64,000 nucleotides of DNA from Paenibacillus sp. 32O-W (GCF_007679495.1 NZ_VEGP01000001.1:62001-126000); one strand, 5' to 3'; shown: positions 43,159 through 51,956, counted from the stretch's first letter. Numbers and translations are program-made. Notes: generated from the letters alone by a model not told the origin.

Positions 43159-44052
43159 CTATCCTTTCAGAGAACCGATCATGATGCCTTTAACAAAATA
43201 TTTCTGTACAAACGGGTATACGCAAATAATCGGAATCGTGGCGACCATAATCGTTGCCGCCTTGATAATGTCCGGCGTCACCGCATTTTCCCTCGTCGGA
43301 TCGTAGGATTCGAACTGCTGAAACTGCGCCGAGCCTTCAATGACAATTTTGCGCAGCACATTCCCGAGCACCGTCTTCTCCGGATTCGAAATATACAAGA
43401 GAGAGTCGAACCAGGCGTTCCAGTGTGCGACCGCATACCACAGCGCAATCGTAGCAATGATAGGCTTGGAGACCGGAAGCACGATCGAGAACAAGACGCG
43501 GAAGTCGTTCGCTCCGTCCATCTTCGCCGACTCTTCTATTTCTTCGGGTAGCGACATGAAGTAATTCCGGACAATGATCATCGAGAAAGCCGCGATCAGT
43601 CCCGGAAGAATGAGCGCCATCCGGTTGTCCAGCAATCCCAGCTCCTTGACGAGCAAGTAGTTGGGGATCAGGCCGCCGCTGAAAAACATGGTGAAAACAA
43701 TCATCATGGTGAACAGATTGCGGTTGGGCAAATATTTCTTCGATAACGGATAGGCGCACAGAACGGTGAAAATAACGTTCAGGAATGTTCCGAGCACCGT
43801 CCGATAAACGGTGTTATAGTATCCGACCCAAATCATCCGGTTGTCGAAGACGGCTTTATACGCCTCCGCCGAGAATTCTCTGGGCCACAGCTTCAAGCCG
43901 TAAACGTTCGCCGCAGCCGGTGTGCTGAAGGAAACCACCAGTACATCGATAAAGGGGTAAACGGCCGTGAAAGCAAACAAAGTCAGAAAGACGACGTTAA
44001 AGGTGTCGAACGCTTTCTCCCCGAACGATTTCTTACCTATAGTCATGGACAT
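43159..44052 (-). CDS. Sugar ABC transporter permease (LplC/YtcP type)
   Basis: The 297-residue inner-membrane subunit has six helices and the EAA loop EEIEESAKMDGANDFRVLF near 185-205 that contacts the ATPase. It closely fits the LplC/YtcP group, which pairs with LplB and LplA. No ATPase gene is in the operon; a shared MsmX-type ATPase elsewhere probably powers it, as is usual for this group. GAGGAGTGA precedes the ATG, 14 bases after the LplB-like stop. Confidence 0.93.
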   Translation of the reverse strand: MSMTIGKKSFGEKAFDTFNVVFLTLFAFTAVYPFIDVLVVSFSTPAAANVYGLKLWPREFSAEAYKAVFDNRMIWVGYYNTVYRTVLGTFLNVIFTVLCAYPLSKKYLPNRNLFTMMIVFTMFFSGGLIPNYLLVKELGLLDNRMALILPGLIAAFSMIIVRNYFMSLPEEIEESAKMDGANDFRVLFSIVLPVSKPIIATIALWYAVAHWNAWFDSLLYISNPEKTVLGNVLRKIVIEGSAQFQQFESYDPTRENAVTPDIIKAATIMVATIPIICVYPFVQKYFVKGIMIGSLKG

Positions 44053-44066
44053 CGTTTAATCACTCC

Positions 44067-45032
44067 TCACCAGATGCCGTAGTCGCTGAATCGCTTGACG
44101 ATCGTGTTCGTTATAATAATCAGCACGAAGGCGATGACGTTGATGAACAATCCGGAGGCCGTCGCCAGCCCGTACTGCATCTCGGTGATCCCGATTCGGT
44201 AGGTATAGGTGCTTAACACGTCTCCCACCTCATATACAGCCGGATTATAGAAGTTGAACACCTGGTCGAAATCGTCATTGATAATGCCTCCGACGGCAAA
44301 GATAAACATGATCGTAATGACCGGGATCAAGGAGGGCAGAGTGATATGGATCATCTGCTTCCACCGGTTGGCTCCGTCTACAATAGCCGCCTCGTACAGG
44401 GAAGGATCGATTCCCGACAGCGCAGCCAGATAGATGATGGAGCCCCATCCGACACCTTTCCAGACTTCGGTGCTGACGAGTAGTGTCCGGAACCAGTTCT
44501 TGTCACCGAAGAAGAAGATGGCGTCTCCTCCCAGCGAGGTGATGATATAGTTGACGACTCCACGCGTAGGCGAGAAAATTTCCATGAAAATCCCTGCCAG
44601 GACGACCCAGGATAAGAAGTGGGGCAGGTAGCTTAAGGTTTGGACGAATTTTTTAAACAAAATGACTCTCAGCTCGTTAAGCAGAATCGCCAATATAATG
44701 GGAGCCGGAAATCCGAACACCAGCTTGTAGAAGCTGATGATGATCGTGTTGCGGAAAGCCTTCGGAAAATCCCTGCCTGTAAACAGATCGACAAAATTTT
44801 GAATTCCGTTCCAGGGGCTGCCGAACACCCCGTCAATGAACCGGTATTCTTTAAACGCCAGAATGATTCCGTACATCGGCAAATACTTGAATATAATAAA
44901 ATACAGCAAACATGGCAGCAGCATAATTAACAAATATTTATGCTTCCAATAGGATTTAAGCCACGTTCTCATTCTTCCCGGTCTCATGTTTGGAGAAGGA
45001 AGCGTGCTTGATGTTGTTATTTTCCCGTTCAT
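44067..45032 (-). CDS. Sugar ABC transporter permease (LplB type)
   Basis: The 321-residue subunit has six helices, the LplB-like early stretch LLPCLLYFIIFKYLPMYG, and the EAA loop SLYEAAIVDGANRWKQMIHITLP. It pairs with the LplC-like permease. The frame extends to 45062, but that would run into the hairpin at 45050-45086; ATG 45032 with TAGGAGTG is the start. The hairpin may lower its expression relative to the binding protein. Confidence 0.93.
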   Translation of the reverse strand: MNGKITTSSTLPSPNMRPGRMRTWLKSYWKHKYLLIMLLPCLLYFIIFKYLPMYGIILAFKEYRFIDGVFGSPWNGIQNFVDLFTGRDFPKAFRNTIIISFYKLVFGFPAPIILAILLNELRVILFKKFVQTLSYLPHFLSWVVLAGIFMEIFSPTRGVVNYIITSLGGDAIFFFGDKNWFRTLLVSTEVWKGVGWGSIIYLAALSGIDPSLYEAAIVDGANRWKQMIHITLPSLIPVITIMFIFAVGGIINDDFDQVFNFYNPAVYEVGDVLSTYTYRIGITEMQYGLATASGLFINVIAFVLIIITNTIVKRFSDYGIW

Positions 45033-45049
45033 ACCCTCACTCCTAACGG

Positions 45050-45086
45050 AAAAAGCGGCCAAAGAACCACCTGCTGGCCGCTTTTA
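45050..45086 (-). promoter_or_regulatory. Intercistronic stem-loop between binding protein and permease genes
   Basis: AAAAGCGGCC and GGCCGCTTTTA form a strong stem directly after the binding protein gene, with a short T-run on the minus strand. Such partial terminators commonly make binding proteins more abundant than permeases. Confidence 0.75.
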
Positions 45087-45096
45087 TGAATCTGGA

Positions 45097-46701
45097 TTAT
45101 TTCAAGGACTGATACCATTCGTTAGCTTCTTTGGTCAACTGGTCTCCTCCAGAGCTCTTCCACTCCTCGACGAATTTATCGAATTCCTCCAACGGCTTCT
45201 CTCCATTAATGATCGCGGTGAACGTATCCTGCTGAAGCTTGATCAGGTTTTTGGAATATTTGCTGTCGGACGGAAGCGGGGACTTCACTGCGTTCTCATA
45301 GCCGGCTCCCTCGAACTTGAAGTACTTATCGTTGGCTCCGACCCGTTTCGGATCCTGCAGCTTCTTCGAGAACTCAGGCTGGGCAAAAGGAGAGAATGTA
45401 ATATGCGCTCCGATCTTCGCCATTTCCTCATTGGTCTTGAAGCCTTCCTTCATAACGATCGTATGTCCGTCCGGACCATTGTCATGGTGTACACCTTTAT
45501 CGCCATATTTCACTTTCACGAAGGTGTCGAAATCTCCGTAAACTGTATCCCAAATTTGCATAATCCGATGTCTCGTCTCATCATCTGCGGCATCTTTACC
45601 GAACGCCATATAAGTACCTCCGACCAGACCAGGCGTTATGTTTCCGAATTTGCCGTCCGGCCCTACCGGAGGTTTGCCGTAGGCAATCTTGCCTTCACCT
45701 TTGGTCACTTCCGCCAGCATCTTGGTGTTGTCGCCGCCCAGGAAATTCGTTTCCGGATCGGCTGGAGACCAGTGATAATAAGAACCGTGGGAGGATACTC
45801 CGATTTTGCCGTTGACAAAGTCATGGGAGATCGCCCAATAGCCTCCGGTGTTCTCTCCGATAACCCATTCCGGGCTGATCAAATCCTCCTGCTTCCACTC
45901 TCTCAGCGTTTCCAATGCCTTCTTCGTTTCGGGAAGAATTCCGCTCCAGACGATCTGTCCGTCGCGAATCGTCCAGAATTCCGGGTAGACTCCGTAAGCG
46001 CCGTAAACATTCGTCATTCCGGAATTGGACATCCCGTAAGTATCCTTCTTATTGTTGCCGTCCGGATCATCATTGCGGAATTTCACCAAGGCTTCCTTGT
46101 ACTCCTCAAGCGTCTCCGGCACTTCCGTAATGCCTACCTTCTCAAGCCAATCCTGTCTCCAGGCTGTAGCCAAACTGTATACCCCATCGCTGTTAATGCT
46201 CGGGATACCTATGTACTTCCCGTCATATTTCACGTAATCCCAAATTTTCGGATCGTAAGAGTCCACCAGCTTCTTATAATTGGGCATATACTGGTTAAGC
46301 TCTTCTTCCGTGTAGCCTACCGTTACCCCTTGGGTATAGAACTTCTGCAAATCCGCCCCCGAATAAACGGTCATAAAATCCGGAATTTCGCCCGAAGCAA
46401 GCTTCGTGCCGAGAAGCTGCTCCCTCTGGGTGACGTCCATATACCAAATGTTAAGCTTGACATTAAATTTGTCTTCCACGAACTTCTTAATCGGCGCATC
46501 GTTGTCCACCGGACCGTACTGATAAGTAAGCCAATCCAGCGAAACTGTTTTCGGTGCAGCGCTTTCAGAAGGCTCCGAGCTCGGGCTCGGGCTTGCATTC
46601 GGACTTGACGCCGGCTTCTCTTCTTTGCCGCATGCCGTCAAACTGGCAGCTACTACTCCCGCCATAAGGACAGATGCCGCTTTCCCCCATTTACCTTGCA
46701 T
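45097..46701 (-). CDS. Sugar ABC transporter substrate-binding lipoprotein (LplA type)
   Basis: The 534-residue lipoprotein has a signal sequence with lipobox SLTAC (Cys 24), a Ser/Pro/Glu linker, and a type-1 extracellular solute-binding domain with DYVKYDGKYIGIP near 170. It binds the oligosaccharide imported by the two permeases. It is the first gene of the operon, behind promoter 46759-46787 and two LacI-type operators. AAGGGGGAAGG precedes the ATG. Substrate is inferred to be the heparinase-like enzyme's product. Confidence 0.92.
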   Translation of the reverse strand: MQGKWGKAASVLMAGVVAASLTACGKEEKPASSPNASPSPSSEPSESAAPKTVSLDWLTYQYGPVDNDAPIKKFVEDKFNVKLNIWYMDVTQREQLLGTKLASGEIPDFMTVYSGADLQKFYTQGVTVGYTEEELNQYMPNYKKLVDSYDPKIWDYVKYDGKYIGIPSINSDGVYSLATAWRQDWLEKVGITEVPETLEEYKEALVKFRNDDPDGNNKKDTYGMSNSGMTNVYGAYGVYPEFWTIRDGQIVWSGILPETKKALETLREWKQEDLISPEWVIGENTGGYWAISHDFVNGKIGVSSHGSYYHWSPADPETNFLGGDNTKMLAEVTKGEGKIAYGKPPVGPDGKFGNITPGLVGGTYMAFGKDAADDETRHRIMQIWDTVYGDFDTFVKVKYGDKGVHHDNGPDGHTIVMKEGFKTNEEMAKIGAHITFSPFAQPEFSKKLQDPKRVGANDKYFKFEGAGYENAVKSPLPSDSKYSKNLIKLQQDTFTAIINGEKPLEEFDKFVEEWKSSGGDQLTKEANEWYQSLK

Positions 46702-46758
46702 AAACCTTCCCCCTTGTCAATTCTTACTAAAAAAGGAATGAGTAATCGTTTCCATATC

Positions 46759-46787
46759 ATATTAACACGCGTTATATTTGTCGTCAA
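46759..46787 (-). promoter_or_regulatory. Sigma-A promoter of the polysaccharide operon
   Basis: On the minus strand TTGACG (46787-46782), 17-base spacer, TAATAT (46764-46759). An operator overlaps its -10 and spacer, and a second lies just upstream. Confidence 0.85.
46763..46774. promoter_or_regulatory. LacI-type operator 1
   Basis: TAACACGCGTTA, nearly palindromic, overlaps the -10 and spacer of the operon promoter. It matches the pattern ATAACrNNyGTTAT seen at two other sites. Confidence 0.65.
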
Positions 46788-46794
46788 TAATAAA

Positions 46795-46808
46795 ATAACA
46801 TTTGTTAT
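46795..46808. promoter_or_regulatory. LacI-type operator 2
   Basis: ATAACATTTGTTAT, a perfect palindrome, lies just upstream of the -35 box and about 32 bases (three helical turns) from operator 1. Confidence 0.7.
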
Positions 46809-46824
46809 GTACTTGCCGAAGCAA

Positions 46825-46848
46825 ACAAAAAAGGGCGTTTCCGCCCTT
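46825..46848 (-). terminator. Intrinsic terminator of lacI-like gene
   Basis: AAGGGCG-TTTC-CGCCCTT stem with TTTTTTG following on the minus strand, between the regulator gene and the operon promoter, so the operon is transcribed independently. Confidence 0.85.
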
Positions 46849-46879
46849 CGCTATTCCTGCCTTATAAATAACATTTAAC

Positions 46880-47875
46880 TCAACTTCCCGAACGGTATAA
46901 AGCGGCTGTCCCGCCTTCGTGGATGACCGTATCCTTCAAATAAATGGTACGGCGATCCTTATCCCCTTCATTGATAATTTCAATCAGCCGTTTCACAACG
47001 ATTTCCTTCTCTTCCGGACCGATATATAACGTTGTTAAATTCGGAACACTCATCTTGACAAGCTCCGAATATCCCCAGCCGACGAGGCTGATCTTCCTGG
47101 GAACCTGAAATCCAAGGTCCTTAAGCTTCTGCAGCGCTCCGAATTGAATGACGGTGTTAACGCAAAAAGCGGCGGAGTAGTCAATTTCAAGTATTTCCAT
47201 TCTCGAGGCCAGCTCGTATCCATCCTCTTCCTTACTGACCTGGACTAACGAGATATCATAGGGTAATCCGGCCTCCTCCAGCGCTTTGCGGTAGCCGGCC
47301 AACGTCTGCTGATGAACCAACGTATCCAGGCTGCCGCTGAACAAGGCAATTCGGACATGCCCCAGATCCGTCAAATATTTCGTTGCCTCATATGCAATTT
47401 TGACCACGTCCGTAACAATGACATTCACATCGGTTCTATTCGAGGACACACCGCTATAAACAACATAAGGAACTGCCGCATCCTCCATGATATCCAAAAT
47501 GTCGTCATCTATATCTCCGGTCAGAACGATTCCGGAAACCTCCTTGTTTCCGAGATACTTGGAAAGCATGTTGAAATCATTCGTACTGGAGCGAACATTC
47601 ATGAAAATCAGCCTGTACCCATGTTGGCTTGCTACATTTTCGATCACCCGAAGGTCGTGAATATACAAGGGGTCGTCCGGTTCGCGGTTATACAGAATAT
47701 AGCATATTTTGGGGTAAATTTCGCTGTCCCGGTAACCGAGTTCTTTAGCGGCCTGCAGAATGCTCCTTCGCGTTTCCTCCGAAACGGTGCTGTTCGGTGT
47801 ATTATTGAGAACCAAAGACACCGCTGTTCTGGAAATACCTAAATAATCCGCTATATCTTTCTTCGTGACGGTCAT
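46880..47875 (-). CDS. LacI-family transcriptional regulator
   Basis: The 331-residue repressor has the LacI helix-turn-helix KKDIADYLGISRTAVSLVLNN at residues 5-25 and hinge residues following, then a periplasmic-binding-protein-like ligand domain. It very likely controls the adjacent transport/lyase operon and itself: a shared palindrome occurs at its own start (47924-47937) and twice at the operon promoter. The longer frame to 47914 is rejected because GGAGGGAGG selects ATG 47875. The inducer is probably an oligosaccharide intermediate. Confidence 0.92.
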   Translation of the reverse strand: MTVTKKDIADYLGISRTAVSLVLNNTPNSTVSEETRRSILQAAKELGYRDSEIYPKICYILYNREPDDPLYIHDLRVIENVASQHGYRLIFMNVRSSTNDFNMLSKYLGNKEVSGIVLTGDIDDDILDIMEDAAVPYVVYSGVSSNRTDVNVIVTDVVKIAYEATKYLTDLGHVRIALFSGSLDTLVHQQTLAGYRKALEEAGLPYDISLVQVSKEEDGYELASRMEILEIDYSAAFCVNTVIQFGALQKLKDLGFQVPRKISLVGWGYSELVKMSVPNLTTLYIGPEEKEIVVKRLIEIINEGDKDRRTIYLKDTVIHEGGTAALYRSGS

Positions 47876-47923
47876 TTTGCAACCTCCCTCCTCCATCTGA
47901 TATTCCCTCCTCAATAACGGACG

Positions 47924-47937
47924 TTATATCAAAGACG
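47924..47937. promoter_or_regulatory. LacI-type operator 3 (autoregulatory)
   Basis: ATAACGGACGTTAT, a palindrome of the same pattern as operators 1 and 2, lies about 50 bases upstream of the lacI-like start. Confidence 0.65.
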
Positions 47938-48099
47938 GACCCATCCGAAAAACATTATACATGAAAGAAAGGCCGGAAGGAAGCGGTCAATATCGGGCCT
48001 TTGTAAAAAGAACAAGCGCAAATCTACCAAGATCACTTTACTGACTTAGAACGCTAGTTATATTTATCGGCTTCCAACCCTTCCGACTATCCTTCTACA

Positions 48100-48945
48100 T
48101 TAAGGTCGGGCCGATCGGAAGGAGGCAATGGATTCCTCATAGTAATTCCATCCCTCGCCGACATGCTCCGGACGATGGGCATCCGATCCGAAAACAAGCG
48201 GAATCCCCATTTCCAGACATCTGCCGATAAACCATCCGGGAACGTACGGCTGGCCGCAGGTCGGAACTCTCAAGCCTGCAGTATTGACATCAATGCCCAC
48301 GCCTGCCTCGGCCAGCTTCGGAAGAAGCCCGTCCAGCCGCTTCCGGATCTGATCCGGATCGATCGGAGGAAGCGCCTTATGGAACTTCTCTATCAAATTG
48401 ACATGACCCAACCGGCGGCTGCCCGGGAGTTTGGCCGCCAAGGCCACTGCCTGCTCCAGTTCATTATAATATTCGTCTACTACTTTCTCCATCGAGCCGT
48501 AGTAGGCGATTAACCCTTCCTCGAAGTCCTGCGGTGTATAATCTAAGCATCTCATTCCATCTTTGCCAGGCAGGAAATGGAGGGAGACCACCCAATCCTC
48601 CACCTCATGATGGCATTGTTCGGCCAATTCCAGAGAATACTGGGGCTTGCCGGGCAAATAATCTATTTCCATTCCGGTCCAAATTTCCAGTACTCCTTCA
48701 TAGCGATTCTTGTAATTTTTTACATAATCAAAGTATGCCGGCAGCTCGCTCGCTTCCATAGCCAGCTCCCGCTGCAGCTGCTCGTTCTTCGTCCAGTGCT
48801 TCGGCAATGGAGAATGTTCGCTCACCGTATAACGGGTAAATCCCAGTTGGACCGCCCGGTCGAGATAAAGTCCGAGCTCTGCCGAGGTGCCATGAGGACA
48901 GAATGCGGTATGGGTGTGACCGTCCCATTTAAGAATCGAATTCAT
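48100..48945 (-). CDS. hisJ: Histidinol-phosphatase, PHP family (HisJ-like)
   Basis: The 281-residue PHP-domain enzyme removes phosphate from histidinol phosphate in histidine synthesis. The metal motifs DGHTHTAFCPHGT (8-20), SEHSP near 43, GMEIDYLPG near 92 and GSDAHRPEHVG near 255 are present. No other his genes are adjacent, which is common for hisJ in Bacillales. The PHP family also includes other phosphoesterases, so the substrate is likely but not certain. Confidence 0.87.
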   Translation of the reverse strand: MNSILKWDGHTHTAFCPHGTSAELGLYLDRAVQLGFTRYTVSEHSPLPKHWTKNEQLQRELAMEASELPAYFDYVKNYKNRYEGVLEIWTGMEIDYLPGKPQYSLELAEQCHHEVEDWVVSLHFLPGKDGMRCLDYTPQDFEEGLIAYYGSMEKVVDEYYNELEQAVALAAKLPGSRRLGHVNLIEKFHKALPPIDPDQIRKRLDGLLPKLAEAGVGIDVNTAGLRVPTCGQPYVPGWFIGRCLEMGIPLVFGSDAHRPEHVGEGWNYYEESIASFRSARP

Positions 48946-49096
48946 TGGCGAATGCTCCTTTGTCTATTCTTCTCTAGCTTGTATCTAGCATTAGGATATC
49001 ACCCCGTTAGGACATATTCAAATCTGGGCTTACGTCTATACCAGGCGGGCGAAGGCCGCATACAATGAAATATATCGTTGAAGGAGATGAACATCC

Positions 49097-49369
49097 TTGA
49101 GTGAAAGTGTGGAAAATGGAAGTCCTAAAAAGAAAAACCGCCCTTTATCCAAAAAAGAAGTACTGGAGCTTAAACAGTCTCTTCTGTCCGTTCGCAAAGA
49201 TTTGGAGAAAAAGCGGAATGAGTTAAAAGGAACGGTCAAATCTATGCAGAAGCTCGCGGTAACCCAAGAAATTCCGGAATGGGTGCAGGATGTCCGCAGT
49301 CTATATTCCCAAAAAGACTATACTTATTGGAAGCTGATCCGTACTTTGCGCAAGCACAAAATGCTATAG
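49097..49369 (+). CDS. Hypothetical charged helical protein, 90 residues
   Basis: The 90-residue product is strongly charged and mostly helical, with a Lys-rich N-terminus and 'KKEVLELKQSLLSVRKDLEKK' that may form a coiled coil. No family recognised. TTG 49097 follows AAGGAGATG at a spacing near ten bases. Convergent with gerPE, 20 bases away. Confidence 0.6.
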   Translation: MSESVENGSPKKKNRPLSKKEVLELKQSLLSVRKDLEKKRNELKGTVKSMQKLAVTQEIPEWVQDVRSLYSQKDYTYWKLIRTLRKHKML

Positions 49370-49389
49370 AAATTGCAGCAGGTATGCCG

Positions 49390-49854
49390 CTATCCCCCCT
49401 TTCGTCCGTTCCCGATTGCAGCGCCCGAACCGGCGGCGGCCGCTTCGACTGCTTCTACTGCGGCAGTTCCCATCTGCAGAGGAAGGTCTTCCCGGATCAT
49501 TTGGCGGATATGCTTGATCCTGCTTTCGGCATCGATGCATTGGTTAGAGCCTATCTGTACTATTCCGGAAGCTGAGACTCCAATAATTTTGATCGCTTCA
49601 ACCTTGATATAAGGGGATTCGTTAATGATTTCCATCTCAAGCTCTTCATCGAGCGATGGGCCGGGGATTGGATTCGTGAATATCGGGGAGGAGAAATCTC
49701 CTTCATCCCCGTAATATGAGGACTGGCTGCGCAGCACTGCCAGAACCTTCGTTTCCGGCGTCAAGCAGAGCGAATCCCCAAACTGGACAATGGAGCTCAG
49801 TTTAATCTCAATAACCTTGAAGAAACCAACCAAGGAAATTCGGGCCTGCTTCAT
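49390..49854 (-). CDS. gerPE: Spore germination protein GerPE
   Basis: The 154-residue protein carries GerPE features: an early 'VIEIKLSSIVQFGDSLCL' and a later VEAIKIIGVSASGIVQIGS repeat of the SxxVQ(I/F)G motif that is common to Ger P proteins, plus an Ala/Gly-rich tail. GerP proteins are made late in the mother cell and let germinants pass the spore coat. It is the last gene of gerPABCDE here, five bases after gerPD. The C-terminal 25 residues are low-complexity. Confidence 0.85.
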   Translation of the reverse strand: MKQARISLVGFFKVIEIKLSSIVQFGDSLCLTPETKVLAVLRSQSSYYGDEGDFSSPIFTNPIPGPSLDEELEMEIINESPYIKVEAIKIIGVSASGIVQIGSNQCIDAESRIKHIRQMIREDLPLQMGTAAVEAVEAAAAGSGAAIGNGRKGG

Positions 49855-49859
49855 AAACT

Positions 49860-50039
49860 TTACCTTGCAGCGGATAATGGTACGAACGGCCCCACGACGA
49901 AAGCTTCGGGCGGAGTATCGAATGCGGAAGCGAGACTGATCCTCTCCGTGTCTCCCACCAATAAAACCGAAGAAGTTGTAACACCAATTACCCTTATCTG
50001 TCCTACTTTGATTTCCTTATTAACCACAGTCATCTTCAT
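49860..50039 (-). CDS. gerPD: Spore germination protein GerPD
   Basis: The 59-residue frame fits between gerPC and gerPE. It has the GerPD sequence pattern: VGQIRVIGVTTSSVLLVGD, then SAFDTPPEAFVVGPFVPL near the end. It overlaps the end of gerPC by 20 bases, showing translational coupling. The gene is short but its sequence pattern and position agree, so confidence is high. Confidence 0.88.
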   Translation of the reverse strand: MKMTVVNKEIKVGQIRVIGVTTSSVLLVGDTERISLASAFDTPPEAFVVGPFVPLSAAR

Positions 50040-50637
50040 GTTTCCTCACTGCCTTCCCATACTGTTTTTCAAAATATTGCTCAATGGCCAACCGGATATC
50101 CCGCTTGACCCTGTCTAATATGTCTTTCTCAACGGCGGAGTCATCCGACGAATCCTTATGCAGCCTTTGGATGTAAACAACTATTCTCGGCCCCACCTGC
50201 CGACGTATGTCCTCAATCATGGCAAATCGCACCTCATCCGGCACTTGAACGCCGTAATGGGCTTCGAAGCTGCTGACCTCTCTGGGAATCTCCATATCAA
50301 TATAGCGGTCCAACTGCTCTTTAAGCTTGGGGAAAAAAGGGACATCCTCTCCCTCCTCACCTCCGGGCTCCCCGTTGGAAGGAACGGCTAATTCTTCAAT
50401 GCCTTTGCCGTTCGGAGTTAATCCTATGTTCAAAGTTCCTTCCAGTGTCTCTACCTTCAGTTGGTCGAAATGGTACTCTATTCTCTCCACATGTGTCATT
50501 TTGTTGCTTTTAAATTCACGTATATCCTCACGAATCTCGATAATCATCTCTTCCATGCGCTCCATTTTCTCCTGCTGCCGGGCCAAGAAATTATATACAT
50601 CCTGAAGCCACCTCATGAGCCGAGGATCGTTATACAT
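50020..50637 (-). CDS. gerPC: Spore germination protein GerPC
   Basis: The 205-residue protein starts with a helical, coiled-coil-like region 'LQDVYNFLARQQEKMERM', then 'IEYHFDQLKVETLEGTLNIG', the GerPC hallmark, and an acidic tail with helices. GerPC is needed for assembly of the other GerP proteins in the inner coat. ATG 50637 with GGGAGGTG is the start; three upstream codons start inside that site. The 72-base gap to gerPB is without a terminator. Confidence 0.88.
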   Translation of the reverse strand: MYNDPRLMRWLQDVYNFLARQQEKMERMEEMIIEIREDIREFKSNKMTHVERIEYHFDQLKVETLEGTLNIGLTPNGKGIEELAVPSNGEPGGEEGEDVPFFPKLKEQLDRYIDMEIPREVSSFEAHYGVQVPDEVRFAMIEDIRRQVGPRIVVYIQRLHKDSSDDSAVEKDILDRVKRDIRLAIEQYFEKQYGKAVRKHEDDCG

Positions 50638-50709
50638 CCCGCACACCTCCCGTTTATTTAATGTATGCGGTACATGGAACAGGCCATGCCTCTGAACGAA
50701 CCTACCCCG

Positions 50710-50913
50710 TCATGAAGGCCCGGGCAGAGGGACTAGAGAAACGGAGGATACCGCACTCACTTCCGGAGCGGGCTTGGTAAATCCCCCGGTGTTGTACAGA
50801 TTGGACAGCGACTTAATCACTCCCGCACTGCCTATTTGCAGGACTGAAGAATTAGTAACCGCCCCGATTCGAATCGTATGAATAGTTATATTCTGATGAA
50901 CAGTCAAATTCAT
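50710..50913 (-). CDS. gerPB: Spore germination protein GerPB
   Basis: The 67-residue protein has the GerPB pattern: IHTIRIGAVTNSSVLQIGSAGVIKSLSNLYNTGGF, then PAPEVSAV and a short tail. It overlaps gerPA by four bases. It belongs to the inner-coat permeability set. Confidence 0.93.
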   Translation of the reverse strand: MNLTVHQNITIHTIRIGAVTNSSVLQIGSAGVIKSLSNLYNTGGFTKPAPEVSAVSSVSLVPLPGPS

Positions 50914-51137
50914 CCCGATCCCGCCTTCGCCGAAGACGTATCGACCAAATCAGGATCATTGGTATTCGTAGCGCTTATTCCGCTGTTGGTTAATGGAAGA
51001 TCGCCCGTTATGAAGGAGCCTGCACCGGCAAATGTTTTTGATGTGCTGACGGGTGACAGAAAGACAGCATCACCGAATTGGACTATCCCTCCCGAGTCAA
51101 CGCTTAGTATTTTAACGTTTCCGACGATGGAAGGCAC
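50910..51137 (-). CDS. gerPA: Spore germination protein GerPA
   Basis: The 75-residue protein begins PSIVGNVKILSVDSGGIVQFGD, followed by SPVSTSKTFAGAGSF and NTNDPDLVD. This is shared by GerPA and GerPF, and the first position in the operon favours GerPA. GTG 51137 has AAAGGAGG upstream. Transcription probably starts from the mother-cell sigma-K site at 51201-51229. No gerPF gene follows gerPE in this locus. Confidence 0.92.
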   Translation of the reverse strand: MPSIVGNVKILSVDSGGIVQFGDAVFLSPVSTSKTFAGAGSFITGDLPLTNSGISATNTNDPDLVDTSSAKAGSG

Positions 51138-51200
51138 GGATTTGACCTCCTTTTCGGCTCAATTGGAACGGTTCCCTGAAGAAGTCATTTGCATATAACC

Positions 51201-51229
51201 TATTGTATGTAGATAAATACCCAGAGGTT
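51201..51229 (-). promoter_or_regulatory. Candidate sigma-K promoter of gerP operon
   Basis: On the minus strand CATACAATA (51209-51201) matches the sigma-K -10 CATANNNTA, and AACC (51229-51226) lies 16 bases upstream in the -35 position. gerP operons are known sigma-K targets. Confidence 0.6.
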
Positions 51230-51463
51230 CATATAATTGCCTTGCCGCTGCAATCCGAAGGAGAACACCTTAAACCGGCAATCTATCCCAGAAAAAAAAG
51301 CGTTAGGCGTTAACCATTAAGTGCCCTTTTGGGCATCAAGCCCGTATACTGATTAGCAGAATGATGAGGCTGCAGTGATCAGCTTCCTCCGCCTAGACCC
51401 AAGTTTGCCTGGTGTACGATTTGCTCAGGAAATTAATATACGGACAGAAAGGAGAATTCGGAA

Positions 51464-51910
51464 ATGAGCGATAGAAACTCCGGTTCGTTCGACTGGAAGT
51501 CGCTGGAGAAGTTATTCGGGGGGCCTCTTCCATTCATGGCGGAAGCTTTAAAACAACGGGCGCAAGCAGAGTCCTCTTGGGTGGAGAACTATGTCAAGCA
51601 AATCCTGAAAGGACCGGGAAAAATTAAAAGCAAAAACGGACTGGAGCATGAATTGGTGGAAACTCAAGACGACCTTATCGTCAAAATTAAAATACCGGAC
51701 CATATTAACCCGCGTAACCTAAAGCTATTCGTCGGCCATAATTCATTAAAGCTCAACGGCTTATCTGCCAAAAGCCGCGTAGTCCGCCTTCCCAAAAATG
51801 TGATAGGGGAATCCGCCAAGGCCGTCCTTAAAAAAGGAGTGCTGCAGGTGCGCATGCCCAAGGACTATGAAGGGGACTTCTTTAATGAAATCCGAATCCG
51901 CATCCGTTAA
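51464..51910 (+). CDS. Hsp20/alpha-crystallin-like protein (CotP/GerT type)
   Basis: The 148-residue protein has an N-terminal helical region and an alpha-crystallin beta-sandwich (about 60-148) with LIVKIKIPDH, LKLNG, SAKAVLKKGVLQVRMPK. Relatives include the small heat-shock-like coat proteins CotP and GerT of Bacillus. The place next to gerP supports a spore role; this is inference. GAAAGGAGAA precedes the ATG. It is divergent from gerPA, and the 326-base gap between them holds the sigma-K site and no other clear feature. Confidence 0.75.
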   Translation: MSDRNSGSFDWKSLEKLFGGPLPFMAEALKQRAQAESSWVENYVKQILKGPGKIKSKNGLEHELVETQDDLIVKIKIPDHINPRNLKLFVGHNSLKLNGLSAKSRVVRLPKNVIGESAKAVLKKGVLQVRMPKDYEGDFFNEIRIRIR

Positions 51911-51956
51911 AATTCTACGGGCAATCAGAATAATTGAAGAAATCGGGGGCGACAAT

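Noticed and set aside
44986-46608. 540-codon plus-strand frame
   Set aside because: It is the shadow of the substrate-binding protein gene, which has signal peptide, lipobox and family domains on the other strand.
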